Notes: generated by a model from the sequence alone, not told the origin. 64,000 nucleotides of DNA from Zygaena filipendulae (GCA_907165275.2 OU015653.1:12306001-12370000), one strand, 5' to 3'; counted from the first letter of the stretch, positions 44,860 to 57,226 are shown. Translations and numbers: made by a program.

Positions 44860-46185
44860 GATAAGTAAAGTCAGTCACGAACCCCTAGGTTCCTATCTGT
44901 AATTAGGTCAGCACAAAATATGTTTATGAATGGAAATATTTCACTTTCAAGTGTCATGTGAGATGCCACTTGTAATTCCGCGCGAGGCAGTCACTACTAC
45001 GTGAGTGAAGCTTACGCACTTACCTGACGACACGGATGTAGCCTGTAGGTACCTAATACTACGGAAGAGATGTACGCTGTAGGTTTTTTTAATATTTATT
45101 ACACAGCCGTGGATACTAGTCCTTCAGCGGTGCTGTGTTGCGCTCACATAAATGAATAAGGTATTCTCACTCTTTCTTTCTCTATATATATTATGTGGTC
45201 AAAATATGTAGGTAGAATTGACATTTTTCATGATGTGGACGATCATATTCAACCTTTTCATGATAATGTGGTCACGTTGTTGTGCGAATTATCTGTCGCT
45301 GCAGCGGCCAGCGATGCGTAAAGACAAAATGGTGACCACTATGCGTTTTTCGTATCGATATACCTAAAAGTTGTAGTCGAATGGTGAGACATGCAGATAT
45401 TGACAGCTTGGACTTTAGTGCGAAATTCACTGTTTGCTGTAAGAACTTTTTGTTGTTTTTCTATAGGAACTTTTTATGTTGATTTTTAATACAAATGGAT
45501 GTTAGGAATTGTCAGAGGTGCAGAGGACATAGGGTACCTTTTGTCTCGGAATTCGCTCGGAATCTCCGAGACCAGATGGTACAATATATTTTTGTTATTA
45601 GTTTACAATAAAGTACAAGATACCTATCGAAAATCGTTTAAATTTTTCTTATCAGATTTTTTTATATAACCGCATTTTTTATATGTACGTCGATACCGTA
45701 TCTATCTAACGCATCCAGTATAATACGCTGGCTTACATCTTTGTAAGGACGTCTCATTTGTTTTGTGCGACGCACGTAATAACGCGATCAAAACGTAGGA
45801 GAATTTTGACGGCGGCCGACGTGAGGCGAAACGCTAAAGCGTCGAAATTATTATTTGGCGAGCAAATCGAGTCCCGCACTCGTGGGTCGACGCATGAAGC
45901 GGAAATGTGCACAACATTTGATTAATTCCATTTCGGTGCCATCGATTCCAAAATTGAATCATCTAGTAACTCTTAAAGTTTTAATGTCGAAGGGTTTAGA
46001 AAAACTATTCAATTTCCGATTGAAACAGAGTTTTGAATTGATAAGTACGAAATAAGTAGAGCTTCTATACCTTCTGTACGTATAATAAAACTGAAGAGAG
46101 GACAATTCTGTACATTGAATATATATTCAAAATTAATATTGGACGATGAATGGTGATCGATACTGATGCCAAAAATGCAATCAGT
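44860..46185. other. Unclassified stretch, locally GC-richer
   Basis: Mostly unique-looking. A Helitron-like scrap lies at 45505-45575 (GACATAGGGTACC). About 45760-45910 is GC-richer (GGCGGCCGACGTGAGGCGAA), non-repetitive within the window, and might be regulatory or part of an unseen element; the frame starting there (non-ATG) shows no domain. Confidence 0.35.
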
Positions 46186-46189
46186 AAAT

Positions 46190-46526
46190 TTTTTGTCTGT
46201 CTGTCTGTCTGTATGTGCACGCATGGATCAAAAACTACTGATGCGATTTTAACCAAACCTGGTACGATTGTAGTCAATACTCCTGGGCAGGTTATAGGCT
46301 ATATAATATAACGCTAAGTCACATAGGAGCTGAGCAGTGACGATAAATTTGAAGCAAGTCGGATGAAAATCTCAAACTCAATCACGCAAAAACGGCTGAA
46401 CGAATTTGGATGAAATTTGGCATGCATGTTGTCAGGGGTACAGAGAAAGACATAGGGTACTCTTTATCCCGGAATTCCCGCGGAAACTCCGAAATTACCG
46501 CAGGTGAAACCGCGGGGTACAGCTAG
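46190..46526 (+). mobile_element. LEP1-like Helitron
   Basis: TTTGTCTGTCTGTCTGTCTG repeat, GGCATGCATGTTGTCAGGGG, ATTACCGCAGGTGAAACCGC and an end in CAGCTAG. The 5' half differs from the core subfamily. Confidence 0.75.
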
Positions 46527-47094
46527 TCTAAACTAAAATGACACGGCCCACTAGGTACTCCATAAGCAGTTTTAGATGAGCGATATCATAATATCTCTCT
46601 AATAGTGTGAGTGCGGCGACACTATGCGGCAACTGAGGACGAATGGCAAGACTAGATTTATATGTGTCGTATCGGTATTTTAACGGTTGTGCATGTGCGT
46701 ATGCCCGATGGAGGGGCGCGTCATTTTAGCTTAGATAAACTCTACCTACTATAATATTAGCAGAGACAATATAACAGACAATTAAAATCTATTTTGTCCG
46801 TAGTCTTCCTAAGGAACACGTTGACCAGTAAGTTACAATGTCAATAGTGACTAGGTATTATTTTTTGATGATAAATCTGCAAATCTGCAAAAGTTTAAAT
46901 ATAAACGTAATGTTATAATAGGTAAATAGAAAAACAAAAAAAAAAATATAGTTTTTAGTTTCGAGCTTTATCTTTACATGTACAAGCGACTTGGCTACAA
47001 AAAAGTAGGTAAAAACGGAAGCTGCCAACTCGCGGGCACACGCGAGTTTGATACTTGCGAGTTGACGAATAACTCTTTGTTTGTATATTGCGCT

Positions 47095-47240
47095 TTTCTC
47101 CGTTAGCTAGTCAACCTATTATATCATGAAATTTTGCTGCACGTTATCAAAGGTATAGAAAAGGACATAGGGTACTTTTTATCTTACAATTCCCTCAGGA
47201 ACACCGAAATTATCGTGGATGAATCCGCGAGGGAACAGAT
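47095..47240 (+). mobile_element. Degraded LEP1-like Helitron
   Basis: GAAAAGGACATAGGGTAC-type core and GGATGAATCCGCGAGGGAAC near the 3' end; CTAG lost. Confidence 0.55.
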
Positions 47241-47479
47241 GTATAAGTAGTTTCTAATATATACAGAGGATAGCTGAACTTATAAGTGATCCGATAAGTG
47301 TAGAGTTCGTATGACATTTTAGAAAATAACATAGTCGACTGAACACCCTAGCTTTCAAACGTTAAAAGGTCACTATGTCAAGTGTAAACAAATAATATTT
47401 CCTTTTCTATATAAAAGAAAATTGTACCCATTTAAAGTTTGTAATGTAATTAATATTCCTATGTCAATGTATTGGATTA

Positions 47480-47630
47480 ACGACCGGGTTGGTGCAACGG
47501 TCACCATGCCGCTCCGCTAATCAAAAGGATCCGGTTTCGGATCCCGATTAAGGCGTATTTGTGTAATAAACGTAGAGTTCCATCTCCCAGTCCAAGCGTG
47601 TCTATAAAGTATTTATAGTATAATCTTTAC
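47480..47630 (+). mobile_element. tRNA-derived SINE
   Basis: CCGGGTTGGTGCAACGGTCA (box A region) and CCGGTTTCGGATCCCGAT (box B). The tail GTTCCATCTCCCAGTCCAAG equals the body of the minus-strand copies at 41180 and 62385. Confidence 0.75.
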
Positions 47631-47844
47631 CGATAGCATAAATGCGAATGCATGTGAGTTTGTTTGTTACGATTTCACCCCTTGACTGTATATCTTCGCT
47701 GGAGCGCCGACAAATCAAATGTAAAGGTCATCCAACCTCGTAAAACCACGTTCTCTGTTGAACTTCGTGTCTGTGGTTAATCAGTTTTTTTCTGTCTTTA
47801 TTAATAGAAACATGTTTAAGCATGAATTATCAAGGGCTTAAATA

Positions 47845-48103
47845 TAATAGTGATAATAATAACACTTTACAAAACATAGATATCTACTTGATCCCACAGT
47901 AAGCTATAAGTAAGCTTGCGTCGAGAAAATCGAATAACGGTGGTATATGCTGCACATTATTTCATATAATAGATAATATGTATTATAGTAAAGGTTTTAT
48001 ACACGCGCAGACCCCCGCGTTCTTCAGAAAAAGTCCACCTCTGCCAGAAATCGGACCCGGATCCTCTTGATTAGCGGGTTGGTATCCGATGGCGTTAATC
48101 CAG
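47845..48103 (-). mobile_element. tRNA-derived SINE
   Basis: TCTACTTGATCCCACAGTAA, AAAAGTCCACCTCTGCCAGA, AAATCGGACCCGGATCC and ATTAGCGGGTTGG; lies about 220 bases from the plus-strand copy, giving an inverted pair. Confidence 0.75.
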
Positions 48104-48444
48104 TATATCGCTCTTTTAAAATTACCCTGCTTAAATTTAAATTAGGGATTTTTTCGTGTTGTCGCCAAATCTTTGCCACATTCATGTTAGAGTTAATTTT
48201 TTTTAAATTATAATATGTCTATTATAACTTATACGTGACAAATTGCGTGAATCCAACCCTTTAATCTTGCGCGATGTCCTCTGACTAACTTTGGGACCGA
48301 GTATCGTTTGCATCAAAGGCGTGCTACCAAATTATAACTTGTAAATTACTCCAACAAGGGAATTTGACTAGGGGCAAAGTCACATACCCACAGTCACCAA
48401 GTTACTCGTGTGAGGAAATATCAAGCCCTATAATAATAATGCGT

Positions 48445-48560
48445 GTGTATAATGATTCCCATCTTGATTATGGGTTCGAGAGGGTCGTAAGCTAAGCGAC
48501 GTAGGTTTGAATCCCGCTGGGGATAATAAACTAATTTGGTCACTATTAGACGGTACGCGT
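48445..48560 (+). mobile_element. Possible degraded tRNA-derived SINE
   Basis: GTAGGTTTGAATCCCGCTGG has a box B, and GGTCGTAAGCTAAGCGACG precedes it, but no good box A is visible. Confidence 0.3.
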
Positions 48561-49020
48561 CGACGCTCGGATCCACGCTAATCCTAGTGAATTAATACTA
48601 ACATTTTGATTCTGATGCGGAAAATGTGTCAATTGCCTTCACGAAGCCCAACAAACTGAGACGGGCTTATTACGTTTAGGGTGCATCAAAATTTGCTATA
48701 AACTATTTAATGGATTAATACAACGGGCAAAAGCATCAGGTAAAATCATTTTTACAAAGAATAAATAAATAAATAAGATTATAATGTACATAAAATATGC
48801 TAAACACCTTATTAAAAAAATAAGAATATACCTAGTAGTATAAGAATAACGATCTAACACTACAGAAATCACGATTTTTTTGTACAACTATAAAAGTTAC
48901 AGAAAAGATTACTTTAAAGGAAGGTAAAGTACCATAGGTAGGTATATTTAAAAACACGTTGACCTGGCAGACGTGCTTCTGTTAAAATTTCAGCAACACA
49001 AAAATCCTACAGAAAAAAGC

Positions 49021-49668
49021 AATAGGGTACTTGCACGAATTTTTTTTTTCAGTCTATTTTAAAGATATATGGCCTACTTAAACAAAGCAAGAAAAAGAAA
49101 AAAATATATGCATAAATTATTTAAATAGAGCATTTTAAATAAAAATGCTTCTACTTCAAAGTTCCTAATTTAGACCTTAGCGCCAAAACGCGGAATGACG
49201 TCACTAGTTCAAAATTACGCCTTTTTAATCTGTGATAGAAATGTCACTGTCGTATTGAAAGCGTCATGTGACACTGACAGAAAGATAACTTCAATATCCT
49301 AAAGCGAAATTAAGGTTGAATTGTGTCGAGTTACTTCCAAAGGTTCCAGTAAAGAATCGAAATGCATCATACCGATGCATTTTAAAGTAAAAAACTTCAG
49401 AAAATGGAAAATATGCATTGACTGTATGCACTTAGTTTCTTTTGCCTTCTCTGAAAGAGGTAAATGTTTCCTAAAAATATAAAAGTGACGTCATGTGTCA
49501 AGCTTGGCTGTGATTGGTGTTTTGTTGCAACGTTCAGTTTCACAAAATTAAAAGTTGAATATTTTGGAAAACATTGAATTTTTTTTAGTAAATCTTTCAC
49601 GATAACGCTTTTCTAAGGCTCTTTTTCTGAAATATTGACTATAATAAATTTCATGCAAGTACCCTATT
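49021..49668 (-). mobile_element. MITE-A copy 2
   Basis: AATAGGGTACTTGCA to TGCAAGTACCCTATT, perfect 15-base inverted ends. TGACGTCA at 49196-49203 and 49486-49493. The 67-codon minus frame in it is repeat-derived. Confidence 0.88.
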
Positions 49669-51198
49669 ATAGATTTTCTCTAGTTTTTCAAATGGATCGA
49701 GCAACTTTTACGAATAAGTAAGTATTCAAAAAGTTGTATGTGATGCTCTTACCTTTTTATCTGTTGTAGTATTGTTATTTTATGTGCAATTAAGAATTAA
49801 ATAAATAAATACATATATATACTCGTATATATACATAGATAATATAATTTTTTCAACAGCAATATTTTTAAAATCCAAGAAAAAATGAAATTTTTAATAG
49901 ATATGTATATTTTAATATCTGCCCATCGTTATAAAAACCTAACTGTTGAATAGAAGGTTTTTTACACCCGCCTTGTTTTTGTGCCGTGATACGCATTACA
50001 ACATCAAGAGCCCCGTAAAACGTAAATCCTTTATAGCAGCGTAGTGTTCGTACTTAAATTTCATTTAAGCTTTTAACTTTTCGGTAATGTAATAAAATTG
50101 TTGCCTATATTGTGAACAAGAGGGCAAACTTTTATCGCTCAGTACTAAAATCAGAAGTAATTAAATTTAAAACAAAATGTAGTGTAATTTAAAGATATAT
50201 TATATATATTAGGTGATATTGTCCAACTAGCTCTAGTCCGAAGTTTCGCCGAATAAAACTCGTTAACTTATTTTTAAACGGATTATGAATCAGTTAGTAA
50301 ATAATATAAAAATCATTTAAAATACAGGTGAATTGCAAACTCTATCTCTTTACTATCTCTTTTTAGTTCAAAACTATACCTACTCAATTGTCCGGAATTG
50401 CTGTTTTATTGCCCTTCCAGCCCTTGAAAATTTGATATTGTTTCTAAGACCTAAACGTGAAAAATCGGATAGGTATATACAGGATGTCCGGTCAGATTCC
50501 AGGACACCTGTATAAAGTACAAAACATACCCGTGAATTGCAAAAATAAAATAAAATATAGAAACGTGTGAGTTAGTCGGATTGTAGTTTGTCATCGTTTA
50601 AAATTCGCAATGTCTGGTGACAGCGAATCTGCCACTTGTTTATGAACCGTCTGCGAGCATGTGTCAAGATCAAGAGAGCACAAATCGCTTGGCACCCGAG
50701 CACGGGTAGAGTTTTGGAGTGTCACTTAATTTGTATGGGACCAAATTGAACCGAATGGAAAATCTCGCCCGATTTACTCACACCCTTCTACGAATATTTG
50801 TCGAAAGTTGTTCGTGCTTAGGCCGACGAAATGAGCGCGTCATGAGTGCAGATAAATTATATTATGCTCCACTCCTTTGCTCGTCTGTTGGAAAATTTAC
50901 GTGTATTTCGAATGAGAGAGCTTGAGTTTTTTAGATTTTCTTTTTATTGAAGTAAAATTTCTGTAGCCTTAGTGAGAAATTTCGTATTACTTGTTTATGT
51001 TCATTATATTAGTTTTCTCTGAAAATAACCCTCCGAAGACGAGTTAGTACTTCACGGAAAAGAAAGTTGTTAAGGTTGTAGAATTTAGAGTTTTCTATTA
51101 AAATAATTCTTTTACTTACAAGATTTTTTCTATTATTGACTAACTGTTGCTCTGGGTGTCACTCGCACGAATTTTGTGTTTCCTTCTGTAACTCACAT
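49669..51198. other. No gene recognised
   Basis: AT-rich with some less AT-rich patches (50560-50920). A 13-14 base inverted pair at 50476-50514 is listed separately. Frames at 50333 and 50719 have no domain or splice evidence. Confidence 0.4.
50476..50514. repeat. Short foldback
   Basis: TATACAGGATGTCC and GGACACCTGTATA with an 12-base loop; the ends resemble TATACAGGGTGTTCC-type termini seen in insect DNA elements (compare 58649-58664). Confidence 0.5.
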
Positions 51199-51534
51199 AG
51201 AGAAAATAAATTAACTAGAGAGGACATATTGTAGGCAGGGCAAGCGCGCCACCGTCGCAAAGGAAGTTTGGGCAAACTTGCCCAAACCTTCTTTTGCTTG
51301 TATCCCAAGTATGTTTTCCACAAAATTCCCAAAAATGTGAATTTTGAAAACAGTAACTAAGTAAAAACGTAACCAAAAAGCGTTTAATACATTTATTTCT
51401 TTACGTTAGTGAATGTTTTAGTGCGTGATTAATAGTTTTATGTGCGAGAATCACCCGGCGACACTGGTTTTCACATGTTTTCTTACTAAACTAAGTTGAT
51501 ATCCCTTCTATCAGTTATTTTATGTCCTGTGGTA
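51199..51534 (+). repeat. Interspersed repeat F, copy 2
   Basis: Same orientation and nearly the same extent as 28466-28793; the internal hairpin is changed to TTTGGGCAAACTTGCCCAAA. Confidence 0.8.
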
Positions 51535-51851
51535 ACTCTTCAATATACCTCGGGATTGATTCCTACCTAGGAAATAAATTACATAAAATAGTAGGTTTCA
51601 TTACGACCAGTGCGATACACCGATATACAGACAAACAACATTAGGATAAAACTGATATTTATTAGAAAAATTTTCGAATTTTTCAATCTCAACACTCCTA
51701 AGCAATTCATTAATACTACTACTTGGCAAATTGATTGAATACTTGCCTGTTTAAGTAGGCTATTGGTGTTAAATATCGATATAGTAGGTAGATATAATAG
51801 AAAGAGAAAAACAATTCTAAAATTTACCCAAAAAAATATTTGGTAAATATA

Positions 51852-52147
51852 AACAAGCTGCTCCCTGCGGTTTCACCCGCGTTAAATTCAGAGATCCCGC
51901 GGAAATTTCCGGGCAAAAGTACCTTGTTCCCTTTTCTGTAATGTTGACACGAGTACTAGGTATGCCAAATTGTATCCATTTCACCCGTTCCCCGTTAATA
52001 ACGGAGTTTACAGGGGAATTCCGGGATAAAAAGTACCCTATGTCTGTACCCCTGACTACGTGTATGCAAAATTTCATGATGATCGTTTGAACGTAACAAA
52101 CAAACAAGCTCACTTTTGCATTTATTTTTATTATAATAGAGAGGATT
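51852..52147 (-). mobile_element. LEP1-like Helitron, 3' module repeated
   Basis: CAAGCTGCTCCCTGCGGTTT, then a second start-like module at 51978 (TTTCACCCGTTCCCCGTTAA), and GAACGTAACAAACAAACAAG near the 5' end. Two fused copies are likely. Confidence 0.75.
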
Positions 52148-52623
52148 ACTTTTGTACTAAAAACTAGTGCTATTGTCATTAAGTTTATTGAAGTCTTTCA
52201 TTAAAACAGTTAAGCTGCCTATGTTGCTAAAGCTACAGAACAGTGAAGTCACTGGAGCTGCCATTGCTAAACGTAGAATGATAAAAAAATGAACGAGATG
52301 AAAAAGCTAAAAGATCTATTAGATAACACCTTACAACATTTATGACCCTTGATACACACTTCTGAATATGGACATTTTTATAGAAAAATCTTTTGATGTA
52401 GGAATCAGAATTTTATTGTATTTTATTGCCTAATTACATATTTGCTAAAGTAAAAACTAAGTAGATAAGTATTAAGTGCGATCGATTTCGGCATACTTCG
52501 GCTAAGTTCGGATTATTAAAAATGTTTTCATTTATTTATGTTGGTATCTACATTGATAAAGATCATAATCAAAAATATTATGACGCAGACGGATACGTAG
52601 GCAGAGCTAGTGAAGTTTTAATA
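52148..52623. other. AT-rich stretch, nothing recognised
   Basis: No exon-like frame or repeat end. Confidence 0.4.
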
Positions 52624-52952
52624 TAATGGGCATGTGGACTACTTTTGAAAATCAAAATTCTAATGAGTCCGTCAGTTAGAAAATAAAAAAGCAATAGACA
52701 CGTATTTTTTTCTTTTTTAAATAAATTAAAATATACAGAGAGCGCATTAAAGTTTAGGGTGAGGGGGTCGTGACGTCACTAACCGCTAAAACCGCCATAC
52801 AAACTGTCAGAATAGTGACGTCACGCGAAATTTCAACTCAATATATCGCCGTTATTTTTTGATTACGTAAAAAAAGAAAAAATACGTGTCCAATATTTTT
52901 TAATAATCTACAAGACGGACTAAAAAATAAAAATTAGTCAACATGCCCATTA
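52624..52952. mobile_element. MITE-B copy, best preserved
   Basis: Inverted ends TAATGGGCATGTGGACTA and TTAGTCAACATGCCCATTA. TGACGTCA at 52771-52778 and 52816-52823, the same 45-base spacing as at 12281. Confidence 0.9.
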
Positions 52953-54183
52953 TGTTAATGTTAGTTGTGTAAGAGAGTTTGGGCAGCAGAGTAGTGACCA
53001 TACTACTAGAGCCGAAAGTTCACATTACGCTTAATTTTGGCATTAAACTAGTCCGTTTGATGTCACTTCTAGTGGGTGACATGTTCTAAAATCCAAATAG
53101 GTATAGCGCATACCACTCTCCAAGAGTGTATGCAGAGTGATGCATATAACGTGTGTGACCTATTTTTGCGAAGGTAATATGCGACTTTCGTTTCAATCCC
53201 TGCAGTAGGTGTAAATATCTACCTCCAAATACTATTTGTTTTCTTTTTATTGATCCACAAATATAGGCACCAGAACAAAAGGTAGGTAACATAATATATC
53301 TAGCCAATTAGCAAAACTGATTTTTGACGAGGAAATCTCTTTCTATGCACGAGTATATGTGCGTATACAATTTACAGCTGAAAATCATTATAGTAGTTCG
53401 TAACGTAACTAGTGTGATATTAGTAATTTATAAAAACTAGATTTTTCCCCGCTTCAGAAATCATCACGGCAAGAAAAAGCGTTATGCGCTATATTTGTTT
53501 ACATCAATACTTAACAATACTTCAATATGACTTTAAATCTACTGTCTATGCTCTATGTCTATATTCATACGTATTATCCTAAAAACCCTGTATTAGGAAT
53601 ATAGATCCGCCATTTTTATAAATTAACTCGCCGTCAATATCACCGAAAACGTCATCAAGAGACAAATGATATTCGTTCCATAAAACATAATATATTTCTT
53701 ACACCTAATTACTGTTAGTTTTATCAAACGCCACACATTTACGTAGCTCAGTGTACATTAATTAAAATGTAAATTGAAAACACATTAATTGAGCAGATTA
53801 AAGCAGTGGTTGCATATAAAACAACGAATGCGTAATAATATCATGTGGTTCATTAAATTCACACTTATTGGAACCAAATATAAAAGACGTCATATTTTTT
53901 CCTTTTTTCAATTATTGAAAAAAGATAAAATTTCTTAAAATAAATACTATACTAAAAACATTAAAAAAAACTGTCCAATATATTAGTCATCTAACCCATT
54001 ATTTATGGTGAATGAATACGTGGGTATTATTATTAAGAATCTACGTACGTATATAGTTCTCTCATGTTCTAGCTGATGAATATTATGGGGACGTACTTAA
54101 TCTACGATTCTCGTCTATCGAAATGGGTCCAGCCATTCACGCGTGATGCCGTGACCAAGGGAAATAGGGATTCATTTTTATCT
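52953..54183. other. AT-rich stretch, nothing recognised
   Basis: A minus-strand 73-codon frame (53086-53307) has no recognisable domain and no splice support. Confidence 0.4.
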
Positions 54184-54371
54184 TAACATATACTATAAAT
54201 CACGTGTCACGTTGTTTGTCCGCGATGGACTCCGAAACTACTAAATCGATTATGATGAAATTTGGTCGCTATGTTGTATTTGGTCCAACTTAAGAGATAG
54301 GATAGTTTTTATCCCGGAATTCCCGCGGGAACTCCGAAATTACCGCGGACGAAATCGCGGGGGACAGCTAG
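54184..54371 (+). mobile_element. LEP1-like Helitron
   Basis: CGAAATTACCGCGGACGAAA, TCGCGGGGGACAGCTAG end; GATTATGATGAAATTTGGTC inside. Confidence 0.75.
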
Positions 54372-54435
54372 TATATGTATAAATTAGCTAGTCTAGCTAG
54401 TAACCCTGTTAAAATTACACTCCGTGTGCAACTTA

Positions 54436-54586
54436 CGGCTGAACTCATAGTCGTTATAATGTTAACTTAATTTTAAGTAAAGATTTTTAAAACAAAATTG
54501 CCGCAATCAGAGACGTATATTAATGTTAATTGGCATTTAATTAAATTCAACTTAATTAGTCAAATGCCAATTAAAAGCAGCGGCTA
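54436..54586 (+). mobile_element. MITE-C partial copy
   Basis: Left arm (CGGCTGAACTCATAGTCG) and the loop; the right arm is mostly missing. Confidence 0.65.
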
Positions 54587-56102
54587 GTGAGTTGTTTTCT
54601 TTAACATACTATTTTTTTTACATCGTTGGTTGTCTATGTTCCACATGTAAGTACGTACGATCCAACCTTGTCTATCCTAATACAAATCTTATATCCGATA
54701 CAAATATAGAGCACAGTATTTATCAGTTTTTTCTTTGCGTTCAATCATTATTGGTGATGAGGTAAAGCCCCGTATCTTTATTATTGACAAAGAACATTTA
54801 ACGATAAATTTGTTATCGTATATATACCAAAAAAATCTTTTCTATTTTCAGTAGGTACTTAATTGGTTTGTGTGATCCTGTGACCAATTGTTGTAATTAT
54901 AAAGAGATTTTTTTGTGTTTTGCCTAGAGAATTGTTTTGGTATTTTCTCTGCAATTGAATTTTGTCTTTTATCTTTACTAATAAGTATCAGAGAGAAAAT
55001 ATTTGATTTTTCGTTTGTTTGGTTGTTTGTTACGATTAAATTTAAAAACTACTTGACCTATTTCAAAAGTATTTCACTATTAGAAAGCTACACTATCCCT
55101 GAGTAATATAAGCTATTTTGTAATCCGGAATTTCCTGCGGGAACTCCAAAATTACGGGTGGAACCACGAGTTACCGCTATTATAATATGATAACCTTAAA
55201 AGAAGTCATCCACGTAAAGGTTTGGGACGAAGCTCACAATTATATTATTACGGTTAATTAACGCCCAGATGAAATTTATTTAGCTATACAAACATGAACT
55301 TTGGTACAGGACTTAAATTCAGGCAATCATTAAGAAGAAAACAACCCTTAAGTTCAGAGTTACGTAAATCGGTATTTGAACTCCACTTTTTAGATGAAGA
55401 AACGTCTATTTTAGCCTTTTTAACCTTTTTAACCTAACCTTTAAAAGTTTTGTGTATGATTGATGAAACTATTCGCGTCAGCTAGTTACATACTTTTTAA
55501 AGTCATCGTGTGTGTTTTCACTGATTTCTGTTACCTATACCTACTTGCAATTCCACACTTCATTCGTATTTTTTTGTTGTGCTGGACGATTTGACATGCT
55601 TCACATGCTTTTAAAGATGTTAGCTTCATCGGGGATGCCCCCTGCTAAGAAACCAAACATTATGTCACTGTCTTTGCTTTATCCATATCATATCTACGAC
55701 TAAGCGGCTATCTATTCCGGCAACCGATTATCCTATCAAAAACGTCCCCGTCTACGATAAATTGAATAATAAATGTTTTGTTCCCTTTGTTACAAACAAT
55801 ATCTAGTAACTCAATCTTGTACCTACGTAACTTTGTTCAAAGTTAACCCTCTGATTCCATTTATTCTTTGATAATGTTTACGGGCTGAAAGCTCGTCTTA
55901 TAGAGCGCCGATGAAGCGGCTAATTTAATCAGTGATATCTATTCATCCAATCTACGTAACAGTCTGAATCCTACTGCTTCGCTAATATCCCCTTATCTTC
56001 TTTTATTAAGCTGGCGAAATGTATTAAGTTGTTCATCTGAGACGTTGATTATATAGTATCACATGTTACATTATTGTATTATATGTAATGTATTCTTTCC
56101 AG
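54587..56102. other. No gene recognised
   Basis: A weak Helitron-like piece at about 55100-55175 (GGAATTTCCTGCGGGAACTC). It must contain or precede the intron leading to the exon at 56103, but no upstream exon could be identified. Confidence 0.4.
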
Positions 56103-56353
56103 ATTGCAAGGCTTCTGTATCTGATGAAGGAATTTCGCTAAAAGAACATTTATTCCAGTTTATATCCGAACAAAAATTTACTGAAATGACTAACTATTAT
56201 TCTTACTGGAAAATCGCCGATCTCGCCTCAATTATGTCAGAGTTGGATGAGCAAAAAAGGGATAGGGAAAATACCGCAATAGACCAAGGTGGAAAGCTTT
56301 TAGCTGTCAACGGCGGCTACATTAGCAAGTTCGTAGCATTTTTATTGAGTTGA
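56103..56353 (+). CDS. Terminal coding exon of an unrecognised gene
   Basis: Preceded by TGTATTCTTTCCAG, a good acceptor, and open for 83 codons (after a split codon) to TGA at 56351. Residues are a non-repetitive acidic, helix-favouring sequence: CKASVSDEGISLKEHLFQF, then SEQKFTEMTNYYSYWKIADL, ASIMSELDEQKRDRENTAID, and a more hydrophobic end VNGGYISKFVAFLLS. Balanced amino-acid use, the splice site and an AATAAA 133 bases downstream distinguish it from the chance frames nearby. I do not recognise the family. The first codon is split, so the previous exon must end in phase 1; none was found with confidence. A small secreted protein is one possibility if the exon at 44663 belongs to it, but that is speculation. 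Confidence 0.6.
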
Positions 56354-56485
56354 CAACCTTTGAAGTGCCGTTTCATTAAGTAATAATTAAAAAGTGTCCT
56401 CTTTATTTCCTTTAGTGTTTAAGTATCAAAAATCACATTATTTGATGTTCTCAAATACATTTTTTTGCGGAGTTTCGTTCATGCA

Positions 56486-56491
56486 AATAAA
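56486..56491 (+). terminator. Poly(A) signal of the gene ending at 56353
   Basis: AATAAA 133 bases after the stop, followed by AT-rich sequence. Confidence 0.5.
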
Positions 56492-56784
56492 ACATAGTAC
56501 TTAATAATAGTAATAGAACACTTTATTTCCTCAAAAAACATAAATATCATACATACATATACTAATATTTTAACACTTTTAACACAAAATCGAACAATAA
56601 CGAAAAGAGTTTTAACATTTTTTTTTTTAAATAAGTACTTAGTATTTTTACGAACATACTTTTGGGCAAAAGCAAATTATTGTCATCTTCAGACACAGTC
56701 TGAAGGTGACGCTGATCTTCCGCTGCGACCCACCTAATTTCATAATATAAAAGAAAGCCTCTCAAATACAAATGATACATAGCA

Positions 56785-56846
56785 TGAATTCCAAATTATA
56801 ATCTCACAGCTGATTCAGAAGCGATGAGATTATAATTTGGTATTCA
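56785..56846. repeat. 22-bp-arm hairpin
   Basis: TGAATTCCAAATTATAATCT and its inverted partner (one mismatch) around an 18-base loop. No second copy in the window. May be a tiny foldback element or a transcribed stem-loop. Confidence 0.75.
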
Positions 56847-57226
56847 TACAATGAGTGAATTTGACATTATCGCAACCAAACGACAACGGAAGTGAGAACA
56901 ATTGCGCTGAGTGAGTATTTTGATGTAGGTACTTCAATCTCATTTCCCTTTCATCTTTAATTTTATCTTGAGAATACAAAAAAATTTACTTGTTAGATTA
57001 GAAGCGAAGTAGATAAGTGTGATTTGCGAGGTGACATATCGATGATTTCCTTTTTTCAGAATAACTTGCTTAAAATGCAGTTCTACAAAGTTCGCCCCCA
57101 CTCCTGTTGGAAAGTTAAGAACTTATTTTCTCCATTGAAACATGTTTAAATTGATCTTGAAATTACTACCAACATTGAGCTTGACTGCTTCGTGCGATCG
57201 ATCGTCCTTACTTGGATTAAAAATTT

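Noticed and set aside
45855..46055. 66-codon basic frame in the GC-richer block
   Set aside because: Starts with a non-ATG codon, has no domain and no splice sites around it.
55512..55703. 63-codon frame with a methionine-rich, short-peptide-like end
   Set aside because: No ATG at the listed start, no acceptor, stop before any donor, no recognisable motif.
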